The notes: a model not told the origin generated them from the sequence alone. A stretch of 64,000 bases of DNA from Sphingomonas sp. CL5.1 (GCF_013344685.1 NZ_CP050137.1:2969001-3033000), one strand, 5' to 3'; counted from the stretch's first letter, positions 9,945 through 19,739 are shown. Numbers and translations: made by a program.

Positions 9945-11257
9945 GGCTGCGTTACTCCGTGTTGCCGGGGCGTGGTGGTATCGAACCCCGGAGCTTCAGG
10001 TGGGTCAAACGTCTTGGCCAGCTTCAGTTCCGGATAGAGCCGGGACCATAACAGAGTGATGACGATCGCGGCGACCCCGCCGAACGTCACCGCGCCAACC
10101 GGGCCGAGCAGCGAGGCCATCAGCCCGCTCTCGGCCTCGCCCAGCTCGTTCGAGGCGGAGATGGTGAGCTGGCTCACCGCGTTGACGCGGCCGCGCATCG
10201 CGTCCGGCGTGTGGAGCTGGATCAGCGACGAGCGGACATAGACCGAAACCATGTCCGCCCCGCCGGCGAGGATCAGCGCGGCGAGGCTGAGCAGGAAGTT
10301 GCGCGACACGCCGAAGGTCAGGATCGCCAGCGCGAACACGATCACCGCCAGCAGCATCTTGCGCCCGACGTCGTGGCGCATCGGGCGGAAGGAGAACCAC
10401 AGGGCGGTGGTCGCCGCGCCGATCCCCATGCCGGCGGCGAGCACGCCCAGCCCGGTCGCGCCGACATGCAGGATGTCGCGCGCATAGATCGGCAGCAGCG
10501 CGGTCGCCCCGGCGAGCAGCACGACGAACAGGTCCAGCGTGATCGTCGCCTGCACCAGCCGGTTGCGCTTCACATAGGCGAAGCCGTCGAGGATGCGCGC
10601 CATCGGGTGCCGGTCCCTTTCGACAGGCGGCTGCTGCACCTTGCCGATCAGGAAGATGCCGGCCAGCGCGATCAGGTACAGCCCGGAGACGCAGGCATAA
10701 GCGATATCCGGATGGATCGCGTAGAGCAGGCCGCCCAGGCTCGGCCCGGCGATCGTCCCCACCTGCCACGCGATCGAGGAGATGGCGATCGCGGTCGGCA
10801 GGCTCTCGCGCGGGACTAGATTGGGGGCGAGCGCGGAATAGGCCGGGCCGGAAAAGGCCCGCGCCACGCCCAGCAGCACCGCCGCGCCGAACAACGCCGG
10901 CAGCGTCAGCGCGCCGGCCCATGTCAGCGCGCCGAGCATCGCCGAGACGAGCACCAGCAGCAGGGTGGTTAGCCGCACGATCCAGCGCCGGTCGACCGTG
11001 TCGGCGGCCAGCCCGACGAGCGGGGTGAGCAGGAATAGCGGCAGGAACTGGGCAAGGCCCATCATCCCCAGCAGGAACGCCGCCTGCCTGATGTCCATCG
11101 TCTGCCGCGCGATGCCATAGACCTGCCAGCCGATGATGATCGCCTGCGCGCTGGTGCCGACGGTTCCCGCCAGCCGCGAGCACCAGAAGGCGCGGAAATC
11201 GGGAATGCGCAAGGGGTGGATCGAGCGGTCCATCGCTTGTCGATTAGGGGGCGTCAT
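9941..11257 (-). CDS. Major facilitator superfamily transporter
   Basis: About 438-residue inner-membrane protein with 11-12 predicted membrane segments, of the kind annotated as MFS or enterobactin-exporter-like (EntS) permease. The N-terminal [20 protein letters not shown] and the loop [11 protein letters not shown] (a relaxed motif A) are typical, as is [20 protein letters not shown] late in the protein. The substrate is unknown. Coupling to cysK by an ATGA overlap might suggest export of a cysteine-related compound, but that is inference only. The start is uncertain: ATG 11257 is used here, ATG 11233 (MDRSIHPL) is equally plausible, and neither has a strong ribosome-binding site. Confidence 0.88.
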   Translation of the reverse strand: MTPPNRQAMDRSIHPLRIPDFRAFWCSRLAGTVGTSAQAIIIGWQVYGIARQTMDIRQAAFLLGMMGLAQFLPLFLLTPLVGLAADTVDRRWIVRLTTLLLVLVSAMLGALTWAGALTLPALFGAAVLLGVARAFSGPAYSALAPNLVPRESLPTAIAISSIAWQVGTIAGPSLGGLLYAIHPDIAYACVSGLYLIALAGIFLIGKVQQPPVERDRHPMARILDGFAYVKRNRLVQATITLDLFVVLLAGATALLPIYARDILHVGATGLGVLAAGMGIGAATTALWFSFRPMRHDVGRKMLLAVIVFALAILTFGVSRNFLLSLAALILAGGADMVSVYVRSSLIQLHTPDAMRGRVNAVSQLTISASNELGEAESGLMASLLGPVGAVTFGGVAAIVITLLWSRLYPELKLAKTFDPPEAPGFDTTTPRQHGVTQP

Positions 11258-11385
11258 CCCGGATCGCAACGTCGCTTGTCGATGAGTGGGGAATAGCGCG
11301 GCTTGTCGCCACGGGCGGATTGCGCCTGCGGCGGATGGCGGACTATAGGCGAAGGTCTCCCCAAGGTAACGAGGTCTTCCCAGAC

Positions 11386-12441
11386 GTGGCAAAAGCCCCC
11401 GCACGGAGCACACGATCCCGCAGCACACCGCCGGCAACGCCCAATCGTGAGCGCCCGGACGAACCGACGCCGTACAAGGCGACGAAGGACGAGCTGCTGA
11501 AATTCTATCACGACATGCTGCTCATCCGCCGCTTCGAGGAGAAGGCGGGGCAGCTCTACGGCCTCGGCCTGATCGGCGGCTTCTGCCATCTCTATATCGG
11601 CCAGGAGGCGGTCGCGGTCGGCCTGCAATCGGCGCTGACCGAGAAGGACAGCGTCATCACCGGCTATCGCGACCACGGCCACATGCTGCTCTGCGGCATC
11701 CCGCCCAAGGACGTAATGGCGGAGCTTACCGGGCGCGCCGCCGGCATCTCCAAGGGCAAGGGCGGCTCGATGCACATGTTCAGCGTCGAGCATAAGTTCT
11801 ACGGCGGGCACGGCATCGTCGGGGCGCAGGTGTCGCTCGGCGCCGGCCTTGGCTTCGCGCACAAATATTCTGGCGACGGCGGCGTGTGCCTCGCCTATTT
11901 CGGCGACGGCGCGGCCAATCAGGGGCAGGTGTACGAAGCGTTCAACATGGCCGAGCTGTGGAAGCTGCCGGTCATCTTCGTGATCGAGAACAACCAGTAC
12001 GCGATGGGCACCTCGGTCAATCGCGCCTCGTCGGAAGACCAGCTCTATCGCCGCGGCGAGAGCTTCCGCATCCCCGGCATCCAGGTCGATGGCATGGACG
12101 TGCTGGCGGCGCGCGGCGCGGCGGAGGAAGCGCTGGCGTGGGTGCGCGCGGGCAAGGGGCCGATCATTCTGGAGATGAAGACCTATCGCTATCGCGGCCA
12201 TTCCATGTCCGATCCGGCGAAATACCGCAGCCGCGAGGAAGTGCAGTCGGTGCGCGACAAGTCCGACCCGATCGAACATGCCAAGAAGCTGCTCGAGGCG
12301 GAGGGCGTGAAGGAGGAGGAGCTGAAGGCGGTCGAGGCGGAAATCCGCCGGCAGGTGAACGAGGCGGCCGACTTCGCGGAGAACACGCCTGAGCCGGAAC
12401 CGCAGGAGCTTTATACCGACGTGCTGGTGGAGAAATATTGA
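11386..12441 (+). CDS. pdhA: Pyruvate dehydrogenase E1 component, alpha subunit
   Basis: Thiamine-diphosphate enzyme subunit that decarboxylates pyruvate and, with PdhB, acetylates the lipoyl group of E2. The 351-residue protein has the TPP/Mg motif from [15 protein letters not shown] to VIENN, the conserved [13 protein letters not shown] phosphorylation-loop region and the N-terminal [14 protein letters not shown] helix. The GTG at 11386 gives [13 protein letters not shown], the usual Lys/Arg/Pro-rich N-terminus of this group, with GAGG upstream; an in-frame ATG at 11335 is an alternative. It is one base apart from pdhB in an operon. No E2 or E3 gene is adjacent. Confidence 0.95.
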   Translation: MAKAPARSTRSRSTPPATPNRERPDEPTPYKATKDELLKFYHDMLLIRRFEEKAGQLYGLGLIGGFCHLYIGQEAVAVGLQSALTEKDSVITGYRDHGHMLLCGIPPKDVMAELTGRAAGISKGKGGSMHMFSVEHKFYGGHGIVGAQVSLGAGLGFAHKYSGDGGVCLAYFGDGAANQGQVYEAFNMAELWKLPVIFVIENNQYAMGTSVNRASSEDQLYRRGESFRIPGIQVDGMDVLAARGAAEEALAWVRAGKGPIILEMKTYRYRGHSMSDPAKYRSREEVQSVRDKSDPIEHAKKLLEAEGVKEEELKAVEAEIRRQVNEAADFAENTPEPEPQELYTDVLVEKY

Positions 12442-12442
12442 G

Positions 12443-13855
12443 ATGGCGATCGACATCAAGATGCCGGCGCTGTCGCCCACGATGGAAGAAGGCACGCTCG
12501 CCAAATGGCTCGTCAAGGAAGGCGATGCCGTGAAGTCCGGCGACATCCTCGCCGAAATCGAGACCGACAAGGCGACGATGGAGTTCGAGGCGGTCGATGA
12601 GGGCACCGTCGCGAAGATCCTCGTGCCCGAGGGCACCGACGGGGTGAAGGTCGGCGAGGTCATCATGCAGATCGCCGGCGAAGGCGAGGATGCGTCGTCC
12701 TCGCCGAAGCCGGAACCGGTCACCAAGGCGGAAAATCCCGAGGTGCGGGAGCAGGCCGCCGAGAGCGAGGCGCCCGTCCCGCACAAGGTGGAAACCGGCG
12801 CGCGCCAGATGTTCGAGGCGGCCAGGCATGACGCGGAGGTCCGCGATCCAGAAGTGCCGGCCGGCACCGAGATGGTGAAGCAGACCGTCCGCGAGGCGCT
12901 GCGCGACGCCATGGCGGAGGAGATGCGCGCCGACGACCGCGTGTTCGTGATGGGCGAGGAGGTCGCGCAATATCAGGGCGCGTACAAGGTCACGCAGGGC
13001 CTGCTGGACGAGTTCGGTGACCGCCGCGTGATCGACACGCCGATCACCGAATATGGCTTCGCCGGCGTCGGCACGGGCGCGGCGATGGGCGGGCTGAAGC
13101 CGGTCGTCGAGTTCATGACGTTCAACTTCGCGATGCAGGCGATCGACCATATCGTCAATTCGGCGGCCAAGACCAATTACATGTCCGGCGGCCAGATGCG
13201 CTGCCCGATCGTGTTCCGCGGCCCCAATGGCGCGGCGAGCCGCGTCGCGGCGCAGCACAGCCAGAATTACGGCCCGTGGTACGCCGCCGTTCCCGGCCTG
13301 ATCGTCATTGCGCCCTATGACGCGGCGGACGCGAAGGGGCTGCTCAAGGCGGCGATCCGCTCGCAGGATCCGGTGGTGTTCCTGGAGAACGAGCTGCTCT
13401 ACGGCCGCAGCTTCGAGGTGCCGAAGCTCGACGACTGGGTGCTGCCGATCGGCAAGGCGCGCATCATGCGCGAGGGCAAGGACGTGACGATCGTCAGCTA
13501 TTCGATCGGCGTCGGCCTCGCGCTCGAAGCCGCCGACCGGCTGGCCGAGGAGGGGATCGACGCGGAGGTGATCGACCTGCGCACCTTGCGCCCGCTCGAC
13601 AAGCAGGCGGTGCTCAAGTCGCTCGCCAAGACCAACCGGCTGGTGGTGGCGGAGGAGGGATGGGCGACCTGCTCGATCGCCAGCGAGATCGTCGCGATCT
13701 GCATGGAGGAAGGCTTCGACGACCTCGACGCCCCGGTCGTGCGCGTCACCAACGAGGATGTGCCGATGCCCTATGCGGCGAATCTGGAGAAGCTGGCGCT
13801 GATCTCCGCCGACAAGATCATCGCGGCGGTGAAGAAAGTGACGTATCGCGCCTGA
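12443..13855 (+). CDS. pdhB: Pyruvate dehydrogenase E1 component, beta subunit with N-terminal lipoyl domain
   Basis: Partner of PdhA. The 470-residue protein starts with a biotinyl/lipoyl domain (residues 1-80) whose lipoylated lysine is in [15 protein letters not shown] charged Glu/Pro-rich linker (about 82-135) leads to the transketolase-like beta-subunit domain, with [39 protein letters not shown] and the C-terminal DLRTLRPLD. An E1 beta that carries its own lipoyl domain is known from alphaproteobacteria, so this is not an assembly artefact. The ATG is one base past the pdhA stop. A strong inverted repeat follows the gene. Confidence 0.96.
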   Translation: MAIDIKMPALSPTMEEGTLAKWLVKEGDAVKSGDILAEIETDKATMEFEAVDEGTVAKILVPEGTDGVKVGEVIMQIAGEGEDASSSPKPEPVTKAENPEVREQAAESEAPVPHKVETGARQMFEAARHDAEVRDPEVPAGTEMVKQTVREALRDAMAEEMRADDRVFVMGEEVAQYQGAYKVTQGLLDEFGDRRVIDTPITEYGFAGVGTGAAMGGLKPVVEFMTFNFAMQAIDHIVNSAAKTNYMSGGQMRCPIVFRGPNGAASRVAAQHSQNYGPWYAAVPGLIVIAPYDAADAKGLLKAAIRSQDPVVFLENELLYGRSFEVPKLDDWVLPIGKARIMREGKDVTIVSYSIGVGLALEAADRLAEEGIDAEVIDLRTLRPLDKQAVLKSLAKTNRLVVAEEGWATCSIASEIVAICMEEGFDDLDAPVVRVTNEDVPMPYAANLEKLALISADKIIAAVKKVTYRA

Positions 13856-13865
13856 CGCCTAAGCA

Positions 13866-13901
13866 GCCGGAGCGGGCGCGCCTTGCCGTGTCCGCTCCGG
13901 C
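13866..13901. terminator. Inverted repeat between convergent pdhB and tad genes
   Basis: Perfect 10-bp stem GCCGGAGCGG / CCGCTCCGGC with a 16-base loop, in the 57-base gap between convergent pdhB and the tadE-like gene. No clear T tract on either side, so it may be a bidirectional terminator without one or a simple transcription barrier. Confidence 0.55.
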
Positions 13902-13912
13902 CAGCGTGGCGC

Positions 13913-14647
13913 TCAGGTGGTGTATTTGTCGCAGGTCGATCGCGTCACCGTCGGCGCTGGATTGTAGATTTGCGTGTAATCCCGCTTGTCACTGCGCACC
14001 GTGAACGACGCGACATAATGCAGGCGCGGATTACCCACGAAATAGTGGCTGACAAGCGGCTGATAACGATAGTTCAGCTCGACGAACATCACACCCGAGC
14101 CGGCGGGGGCGTTCACGCGCGCGGCCGAATCGCCCATGCCGGTCGACGCGCTGGTGCCCTTGTTCCCGCTGGTCGCGTCCGTTCCCGCCGTGATGCTGGT
14201 GGTTCCGTATGACGAATCATAACCAGCGCCGGCTTTCAGGCCGACGCAACGCTGCCAGTGGATTCGCTGGGTGGGCGTGGTGTCATAGCTCTGCTGGACA
14301 TTCTCCAGGCTGGAGATGATGATCCTGCCGTTGGTGGTCAGTTTGATCCCGGCGCCCTGCAGGCGCGCGGCCTGGAGGATGTCATTCATGTCCCATTCGC
14401 GCAACTGCTGGACCGACAGGTTATTGGTCGCCCCGACGCGCGAGGCATTGTCCGCGAGGTTGAGTGCGATCTGATTGACCTTGAGATGGGTCAGGGCCAG
14501 GTTCGTCGCTTCGATCGCATACATGCCCATGCCGAGCAGCATCGGCAGCGAGAGCGCGAACTCCAGCAACGCGAGGCCGCTGGTGTCACGCGCCAGCCGG
14601 CGGAACGGGATGCGTGGACGGCGCGGGGGCAGGGCTGTCAGGTGCAT
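13913..14647 (-). CDS. TadE-like pseudopilin/pilus assembly protein (third gene of tad unit)
   Basis: 244-residue membrane-anchored protein of the TadE/TadF group, minor pilins that help assemble Flp/Tad pili at the cell surface. A short basic N-terminus (RRPRIPFRRLARDTSG) leads to the hydrophobic segment LALLEFALSLPMLLGMGMYA, in which the conserved Glu after the cleavage site is E29; this is the prepilin-like signal. The rest is an extracytoplasmic domain with two cysteines (one near residue 135, one near the end). It overlaps the upstream TadE-like gene by ten bases and ends the three-gene minus-strand operon. No prepilin peptidase, secretin or ATPase gene lies nearby. Confidence 0.85.
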   Translation of the reverse strand: MHLTALPPRRPRIPFRRLARDTSGLALLEFALSLPMLLGMGMYAIEATNLALTHLKVNQIALNLADNASRVGATNNLSVQQLREWDMNDILQAARLQGAGIKLTTNGRIIISSLENVQQSYDTTPTQRIHWQRCVGLKAGAGYDSSYGTTSITAGTDATSGNKGTSASTGMGDSAARVNAPAGSGVMFVELNYRYQPLVSHYFVGNPRLHYVASFTVRSDKRDYTQIYNPAPTVTRSTCDKYTT

Positions 14648-15231
14648 ATTGTTGCCTGCGTCTTCTGGATCTGGGTGGCATAGGGCTGATTCTTGAGGAA
14701 CGTCATCGCGCTGATCGTCAGCCTAGGGGGCCAGCCGATCATTCGCGCGATGGGGAACAGGCGCGGGTAGGTGGCGGTCATCGTGTACATCGTCACGTCG
14801 CTGGCGCCGCCCTGGTTGTTCGCGCCGGGGTCCGAATCCCACACTCCGTTGCCGTTGATATCGGTGAAGCACTCGCCGGCATCGCGCACGCCGTTGTGGT
14901 TCGTATCGACGAACGGCTCCGGCGCGGCGGCGCCGAAATAGGCATAGCTTTTGCGGGTCGAGCTGAAGGTGGCGGCGGGGGCGATCTTCCGCACCATCGC
15001 CTGCACCTTCGCGTCGAGCGCGTCGGTGTTCTGGGTAGTACCATTGCCCTCGATCGTCGCGTCGCGGGCCGCCTTCTGCACCGCGCCGGTGAGCGCGGAC
15101 TGGACATAGCCCTCATAGAGCAGATCGGCGAGGCCCATGAGCAGCAGCAGCATGACCGGCGCGACGATGGCGAACTCGACGATCGTCGCGCCGCGCCGGT
15201 CGCGGCGAAGGCGGTGGAGCAGCGCGATCAT
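14638..15231 (-). CDS. TadE-like pseudopilin with putative calcium-binding repeats (second gene of tad unit)
   Basis: 197 residues. The N-terminus MIALLHRLRRDRRGATIVEF is a typical TadE prepilin-type signal: basic stretch, Gly-Ala processing site and Glu at +5, then the hydrophobic helix AIVAPVMLLLLMGLADLLYE. In the surface-exposed part, residues about 109-136 contain two Asp/Asn-rich loops, VDTNHNGVRDAGE and TDINGNGVWDSDPG, that look like the D-x-N-x-N/D-G-x-x-D calcium loops of dockerin or thrombospondin type 3 repeats. ATG 15231 overlaps the TadG-like stop by four bases (ATGA). The function is inferred to be pilus assembly or adhesion. Confidence 0.85.
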   Translation of the reverse strand: MIALLHRLRRDRRGATIVEFAIVAPVMLLLLMGLADLLYEGYVQSALTGAVQKAARDATIEGNGTTQNTDALDAKVQAMVRKIAPAATFSSTRKSYAYFGAAAPEPFVDTNHNGVRDAGECFTDINGNGVWDSDPGANNQGGASDVTMYTMTATYPRLFPIARMIGWPPRLTISAMTFLKNQPYATQIQKTQATICT

Positions 15232-17117
15232 TGCGAGAGCCTCAGCATGGCGACCTGCCGCGCGATCGTCTGGAACGCGGTGGTCAGCGACGCGGCGTCG
15301 CTCGCGTAATAGGCCTGTCCCGGCGAAGCGCAGGAAGTGAGGCTGCTGTCCAGCGTCGAGGCGAGGCTGACGACGAACACCGTGATGTTGCGGTTCTTCG
15401 CCGCCTGGCACACTGCCTGGAAGCGGGCGTTGTGCACGGTGTCGCCATCCAGCGTGCCGCCGGTGGTGCGCTTGTCATAGCTCTCCCAGCCCCACATCCC
15501 GTAGATGCTGGAATTGGTCGCCATATGACCGTCCGTCATGAACACGATGTAACGGTTGGGGGCGCCGCGGTTCGGCCAGGCCGCGGTGTCATCCTTGAAC
15601 AGCCCGGTCGGCGAGATCATGCGCAGGCCCCAGATCATCCCCGTATCGTGATAGGTGCCGCCCCACGGCACAAAATCCGGTGCGTTGACGTAACTGGAGA
15701 CTTGCGCGCGCGTCATCGTGGCAAGCCGCTGAACGGGCTTGCCGCAGACCATGTATCCGCTCTTGAGGTAAGTCAGGTTCGGATCGGCATAGGCATAATA
15801 GCCGGTGCTGGTGCTGCCGCTGGCGGCAGTGTCGCCAAGCGGGGGGCCGTTTCCCGTCTGTGTGCTGACACTTTTTCGGGCGTAGATCACGTCCGGCCAC
15901 ATCGGCCGCCAGCGAGTGCTGTCGTTGGTCGGCGCGAGATCGGGATCGATATCGGGCGTCGGATTGTTGGCATCGAACGTCGATACCGCATTCGTATCGC
16001 GCTCCTCAAGGCATCCCTGCCACTTGACCTTCGCGCCGGTGATCTTCGTCGGATCAGTGATCGTCGCGCCGGTGATGAGCTGGCTTACGTCGAGCGATTT
16101 ATAGCCGTAGGCCCAACTCGGCTTCTTGGGCTGCGACGTGATCGTGCACGTGGTGGTGGTCGTGGGGGTGCCGTGCTTGGGAGTGGTTGTGGTGGAGGTC
16201 CAGTTCGTCGTGACGACGGTGGCCGAGCCATCGGTATTGTAGCCTGTGGCGGGGGTGCGACCGGCCCTGGCGTTGCAATCGGCCTCGGTGATCGAATTCT
16301 GCGTCGTGGTGGTCGCGCTGCCGTTGTTGACGTCGCCCGCCGGCGTGCGTGTATCGTAAGTCCAGTTCGACACCATGTAGCTCGGCGACAGCGCCGTGAC
16401 CGCGTACCCGGCGTTGACGGTCGAGGTATAGGGGACGAAGCCGTACCGAATATGACTCGACGAATCCATCGTCGACGCCACCGTGTCATAGAACGACAGG
16501 ACCGCGCTGCGCAGCGCGGAAATGCGCGAATTGCTCTTTTCCTGCACGTAATAGCCGGTCGTTCCGTCCGGCCGCGTATAGGAGACGGTGGACTGGCCGC
16601 AGGAATCCGGGTCGCTCGGCCCGCACGCCATCGAGCCGGTGGTGTCGAGTACGAACATCACGTCGGTGTCCGCCGTGTCGTAGCGCGCGGTGCAATTCAC
16701 CGTCAGCATCGAAGGCCTGACGCCGAACATCCCCATCAGCGCCATCGGCACGGTCGCCTGCGCGGTCCCGGCGAGTTGGTTGTCCGCCGTCTGCGTGGCG
16801 GCGAACGAGACCGAGCGGGTGCTCATCCAGCCGGAGATGAAATTGTTGTTGAAGAAGGATACGGCCTGCGCCTTGGCCCCGCTGTCATAGGAATTGGTGG
16901 GCGAAGTGATCATCGCCTTGCGCCCTGCCAGCACCGCCGCGTCGCAAGCCTGTTGCAGACGGACCTTGACGACATAGAGTCGCGCGGTATCGACCGCGGA
17001 GCCGGCAAGCCCCGCCATCGGCACCAGCATCGCGGCCATCAAGGCAAGCGTGTTGCCGCGCCGATCGCGCCGCAGGCGATTGAGAAATGTTCCTCGATCT
17101 GGCTTTTCAGTGCGCAT
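15228..17117 (-). CDS. TadG-like protein with von Willebrand factor A domain (first gene of tad unit)
   Basis: 629-residue anchored surface or periplasmic protein. The N-terminus has a short basic stretch, RRGNTLALMAAMLVPMAGLA as a membrane/prepilin-like segment, then AVDTARLYVVKVRLQQACDA, the diagnostic TadG-like region. A VWA domain starts near residue 150: VMFVLDTTGSM supplies the metal-ion-dependent adhesion site (D158, T160, S162), and YIVFMTDGHM the later MIDAS Asp. A long Thr-rich insertion (about residues 260-330, runs such as TSTTTTPKHG) lies inside the VWA region, and Cys residues are frequent. Such proteins help anchor or tip Tad pili and mediate adhesion. It heads an ATGA-linked operon with two TadE-like genes and is divergent from the next gene. 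Confidence 0.88.
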   Translation of the reverse strand: MRTEKPDRGTFLNRLRRDRRGNTLALMAAMLVPMAGLAGSAVDTARLYVVKVRLQQACDAAVLAGRKAMITSPTNSYDSGAKAQAVSFFNNNFISGWMSTRSVSFAATQTADNQLAGTAQATVPMALMGMFGVRPSMLTVNCTARYDTADTDVMFVLDTTGSMACGPSDPDSCGQSTVSYTRPDGTTGYYVQEKSNSRISALRSAVLSFYDTVASTMDSSSHIRYGFVPYTSTVNAGYAVTALSPSYMVSNWTYDTRTPAGDVNNGSATTTTQNSITEADCNARAGRTPATGYNTDGSATVVTTNWTSTTTTPKHGTPTTTTTCTITSQPKKPSWAYGYKSLDVSQLITGATITDPTKITGAKVKWQGCLEERDTNAVSTFDANNPTPDIDPDLAPTNDSTRWRPMWPDVIYARKSVSTQTGNGPPLGDTAASGSTSTGYYAYADPNLTYLKSGYMVCGKPVQRLATMTRAQVSSYVNAPDFVPWGGTYHDTGMIWGLRMISPTGLFKDDTAAWPNRGAPNRYIVFMTDGHMATNSSIYGMWGWESYDKRTTGGTLDGDTVHNARFQAVCQAAKNRNITVFVVSLASTLDSSLTSCASPGQAYYASDAASLTTAFQTIARQVAMLRLSQ

Positions 17118-17186
17118 TCGTCCGACCTTACGCAGTCCCTGAGGGTCGCCTATGGGCCGGGCGCGGCTAATGACGGCTCAAATGAA

Positions 17187-17831
17187 ATGGTAAACTGGGC
17201 GGAAATCTTTGGCGTTAACCCTTCGGCCGATCGGCCGGACCGCGCGCTCGCGCTGGGCTATGCGCGGACGGGGCAGGAAGCGCTCCACGCGCTGTTCGCG
17301 CTCGACGTGACGCTGGCGCGGATCACGCTGGGCACGCGCGATCCATTGGTCGCGCAGATGCGGCTCACCTGGTGGCACGATGCGTTGCAGGTGCCCGAGC
17401 CGCCGGCGCATCCGATCCTGCGCGCGCTGCGCGACGTGGACGGTGCGCGGGCGGCGGCGATGACTGACGGCTGGCAACAATTGCTCGACACGCCGGACGA
17501 TGCCGCGCTGATGGCCTTCGCGAGCGGGCGGGGGGAATTGTTCGCGCTCGCCGCCGCCGCGATCGGCGCGACGGATGCGGTGGAGGCGGCCGGGCGCGGC
17601 TGGGCGCTGGCGGACCTTTCCGAGATCACCGCCGATCGGGAGCTGGCGCGGCGCGCGCGCGTCGCCGCCACTCCGCTGCTGGAGCAGGCGGCGCGGCAGC
17701 GATGGAGCGGCGGGGGCCGCGCGCTCGGCGGGCTGATCCATCTCGCGCGGCTCGATCTGGCGGTGGGCGTGGCGGAAGCGGGCGCGCGTCGGGTTGCGCG
17801 GCTGGCGTGGCATCGGCTCAGCGGGCGCTGA
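17187..17831 (+). CDS. Short squalene/phytoene synthase-fold protein
   Basis: 214-residue protein whose N-terminal ALGYARTGQEALHALFALDVTLARITLGTRD and RLTWWHDAL match the start of squalene/phytoene synthases. The family normally has about 280-350 residues with two Asp-rich metal-binding motifs. Here the second motif region reads ALADLSEITADREL and no DxxxD pair of the required spacing is seen, so catalysis looks unlikely. The mitochondrial complex I assembly factor NDUFAF6 is a known non-enzymatic member of this fold, and alphaproteobacterial relatives exist; whether this protein assists complex I is a guess. The ATG at 17187 is the first in-frame start after the tad promoter region. Confidence 0.75.
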   Translation: MVNWAEIFGVNPSADRPDRALALGYARTGQEALHALFALDVTLARITLGTRDPLVAQMRLTWWHDALQVPEPPAHPILRALRDVDGARAAAMTDGWQQLLDTPDDAALMAFASGRGELFALAAAAIGATDAVEAAGRGWALADLSEITADRELARRARVAATPLLEQAARQRWSGGGRALGGLIHLARLDLAVGVAEAGARRVARLAWHRLSGR

Positions 17832-17895
17832 GCGGCGGGACATTGCGTATCGCGCGCGAGCTTCTACGATCCGTGCGACGGGAGGACGGGGCGAT

Positions 17896-18354
17896 ATGTG
17901 GCGATATGCGGTGGGCGGTCTTGCCGCGCTGTTGATGGTGGCGGCGGGCTGGGTGCTGTTCCACGGCAATGCCGCGCGCGAGCCGGCGCTGCCCGCGTTG
18001 CCGCAGGCGCTCCAGTCGGCCGTGGCGGAAGATGCGCCGGTCGCCGCGCCCGAGGCGAGCGAGCGCACGCGCGAGCAGAAGCGCTTCGACCGTTACGACA
18101 AGGATCGCGACGGCAAGATCACGCGCGAGGAATATCTCACGCCCCGGCACAAGGCGTTCGCCAAACTCGACACCAATGGCGACGGCAAGCTCTCGTTCGA
18201 CGAATGGGCGGTGAAGACGACGACGCGCTTCGCCGACGCCGACCGCGACCGATCGGGAACGCTCGACCGCGCCGAATTCGCCACCACCGCGCCCAAGCGC
18301 CGGCCGAAGCCGAAATGCGTCTGCGCGCCCGCGCCGGCGCCCGTCGAGGATTAG
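17896..18354 (+). CDS. Membrane-anchored or exported EF-hand protein
   Basis: 152 residues. An N-terminal signal anchor or signal peptide (MWRYAVGGLAALLMVAAGWV) is followed by an Ala/Pro linker and three EF-hand calcium loops: DKDRDGKITREE, DTNGDGKLSFDE and DADRDRSGTLDRAE. The C-terminus is rich in Pro and Lys/Arg and has two Cys (KCVCAPAPAP). Calcium binding is well supported; the cellular role is unknown, and a periplasmic calcium buffer or sensor is plausible. ATG 17896 has GGAGGACGGGG upstream. It is separated by 64 bases from the preceding gene and is convergent with trmFO. Confidence 0.85.
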   Translation: MWRYAVGGLAALLMVAAGWVLFHGNAAREPALPALPQALQSAVAEDAPVAAPEASERTREQKRFDRYDKDRDGKITREEYLTPRHKAFAKLDTNGDGKLSFDEWAVKTTTRFADADRDRSGTLDRAEFATTAPKRRPKPKCVCAPAPAPVED

Positions 18355-18359
18355 GATCC

Positions 18360-18377
18360 GGCCTAGGCCGCTAGGCC
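18360..18377. terminator. Small inverted repeat between convergent genes
   Basis: Perfect 7-bp stem GGCCTAG / CTAGGCC with a GCCG loop, in the 16-base gap between the EF-hand gene and trmFO and including the trmFO stop codon. It has no T tract. It may reduce read-through in either direction, but support is weak. Confidence 0.3.
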
Positions 18378-19678
18378 AGCCACTCCGCCAGCGCCGTGCG
18401 CGCGCGATCGGTGTAGAGGCGCTTGCGATCGGCCTTCTTCGTGCGGCCCTCGATTGGCGGGAACAGGCCGAAGTTGACGTTCATCGGCTGATAGGTCTCC
18501 GCCACCGCCGCGCCGGTGATGTGGTGGAGCAGCGCGCCGAGCGCGGTTTCCACCGGCGGCGGGGACAGGGCGCCTCCCGCCAGCTCCGCCGCCGCGAAGC
18601 GCCCGGCGAGCAGCCCGATGCTGGCGCTCTCGATATAGCCCTCGCATCCCGTCACCTGCCCGGCGAAGCGGATGTTCGGGCGCGATCTCAGCCGCAACTC
18701 TGCGTCGAGCAGTTCCGGCGAGCGCAGGAAGGTGTTGCGGTGCAGCCCGCCGAGCCGGGCGAACTCGGCCTTCTCCAGCCCCGGGATGGTGCGGAACAGA
18801 CGCACCTGCTCGGCATGTTTCAGCTTGGTCTGGAAGCCGACGATGTTCCACAAGGTGCCGCCGGCATTGTCCTGCCGAAGCTGCACCACCGCGTGCGGCC
18901 AGCGCCCGGTGCGCGGATCGTCAAGGCCGACCGGCTTCATCGGGCCGAAGCGCAACGTCTCCGGCCCGCGCTCCGCCATCACCTCGATCGGCATGCAGCC
19001 CTCGAAATAAGGCACGTTCTCCCAGCCGCGATATTCGGTCTTCTCGGCGGCGAGCAGCGCGGCGACGAACGCCTCATATTGCGCCTTGTCGAGCGGGCAG
19101 TTGATGTAGTCCTTGCCGTCGCCCTTGTTCCAGCGGCTCTGGAACCATGCCACATCCATGTCGATCGTGTCGCGATGGACGATCGGGGCGATGGCGTCGA
19201 AGAAGGCGAGCGCATCCTTGCCCGTCTCCGCCCCGATCGCCCCGGCGAGCGAGGGCGCGGTGAGCGGGCCGGTGGCGATGATCGCCGGCCCATCCGGCAG
19301 CGTGTCGACGCGCTCGCGGACGATGGTGATGTTGGGGTGCGCCGTCAGCGCGGCGGTGACGCCGGCGGAGAAGCCGTCGCGATCGACCGCCAGCGCTGAA
19401 CCGGCAGGCACGCGATGCGCATCGCCCTCGCGCATGATGAGCGAGCCGAGCGCGCGCATCTCCTGATGCAGCAGGCCGACCGCGTTGCTCTCGGCATCGT
19501 CGGAGCGGAAGCTGTTCGAGCATACCAGCTCGGCCAAGGTGTCGCCCTGATGCGCCGGCGTCATGTCGCCGCCGCCGCGCATCTCGGAGATACGGACGCT
19601 GAAGCCCGCCTCGGCGAGTTGCCACGCGGCCTCCGATCCGGCGAGGCCGCCGCCGATGATATGGATATCGTGAGTCAT
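18371..19678 (-). CDS. trmFO: tRNA m5U54 methyltransferase, folate/FAD-dependent
   Basis: Flavoprotein that methylates U54 in the T loop of tRNA using methylenetetrahydrofolate. The 435-residue protein has the N-terminal FAD motif [20 protein letters not shown], the [12 protein letters not shown] motif with one active-site Cys, the second conserved Cys in [12 protein letters not shown], and the conserved [12 protein letters not shown] and [13 protein letters not shown] segments. Length and motifs are standard. The ATG at 19678 lies 28 bases from the left TA of the structured repeat element, so that element occupies most of its upstream region. Confidence 0.96.
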   Translation of the reverse strand: MTHDIHIIGGGLAGSEAAWQLAEAGFSVRISEMRGGGDMTPAHQGDTLAELVCSNSFRSDDAESNAVGLLHQEMRALGSLIMREGDAHRVPAGSALAVDRDGFSAGVTAALTAHPNITIVRERVDTLPDGPAIIATGPLTAPSLAGAIGAETGKDALAFFDAIAPIVHRDTIDMDVAWFQSRWNKGDGKDYINCPLDKAQYEAFVAALLAAEKTEYRGWENVPYFEGCMPIEVMAERGPETLRFGPMKPVGLDDPRTGRWPHAVVQLRQDNAGGTLWNIVGFQTKLKHAEQVRLFRTIPGLEKAEFARLGGLHRNTFLRSPELLDAELRLRSRPNIRFAGQVTGCEGYIESASIGLLAGRFAAAELAGGALSPPPVETALGALLHHITGAAVAETYQPMNVNFGLFPPIEGRTKKADRKRLYTDRARTALAEWLA

Positions 19679-19708
19679 TGCGCGTGGCGTTAGCGCCGCG
19701 CGGCGTTA

Positions 19709-19739
19709 GGGTCCAAACTTAACCGGAACAACGCCGTGA
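19709..19739 (+). repeat. Left terminal inverted repeat of the TA-flanked element
   Basis: 31 bases beginning GGGTCCAAACTTAACC and ending AACGCCGTGA. It is the exact reverse complement of 19944-19974. Confidence 0.9.

Noticed and set aside
9945..9990. GTGGTATCGAACCCCGG resembling a tRNA T-arm
   Set aside because: It lies in the conserved-length MFS coding frame, and no matching acceptor or anticodon arms are present.
15231..17831. 866-codon plus-strand reading frame
   Set aside because: Most is antisense to the TadG-like gene. Only the last 214 codons (17187-17831) show a recognisable protein, with its own ATG.
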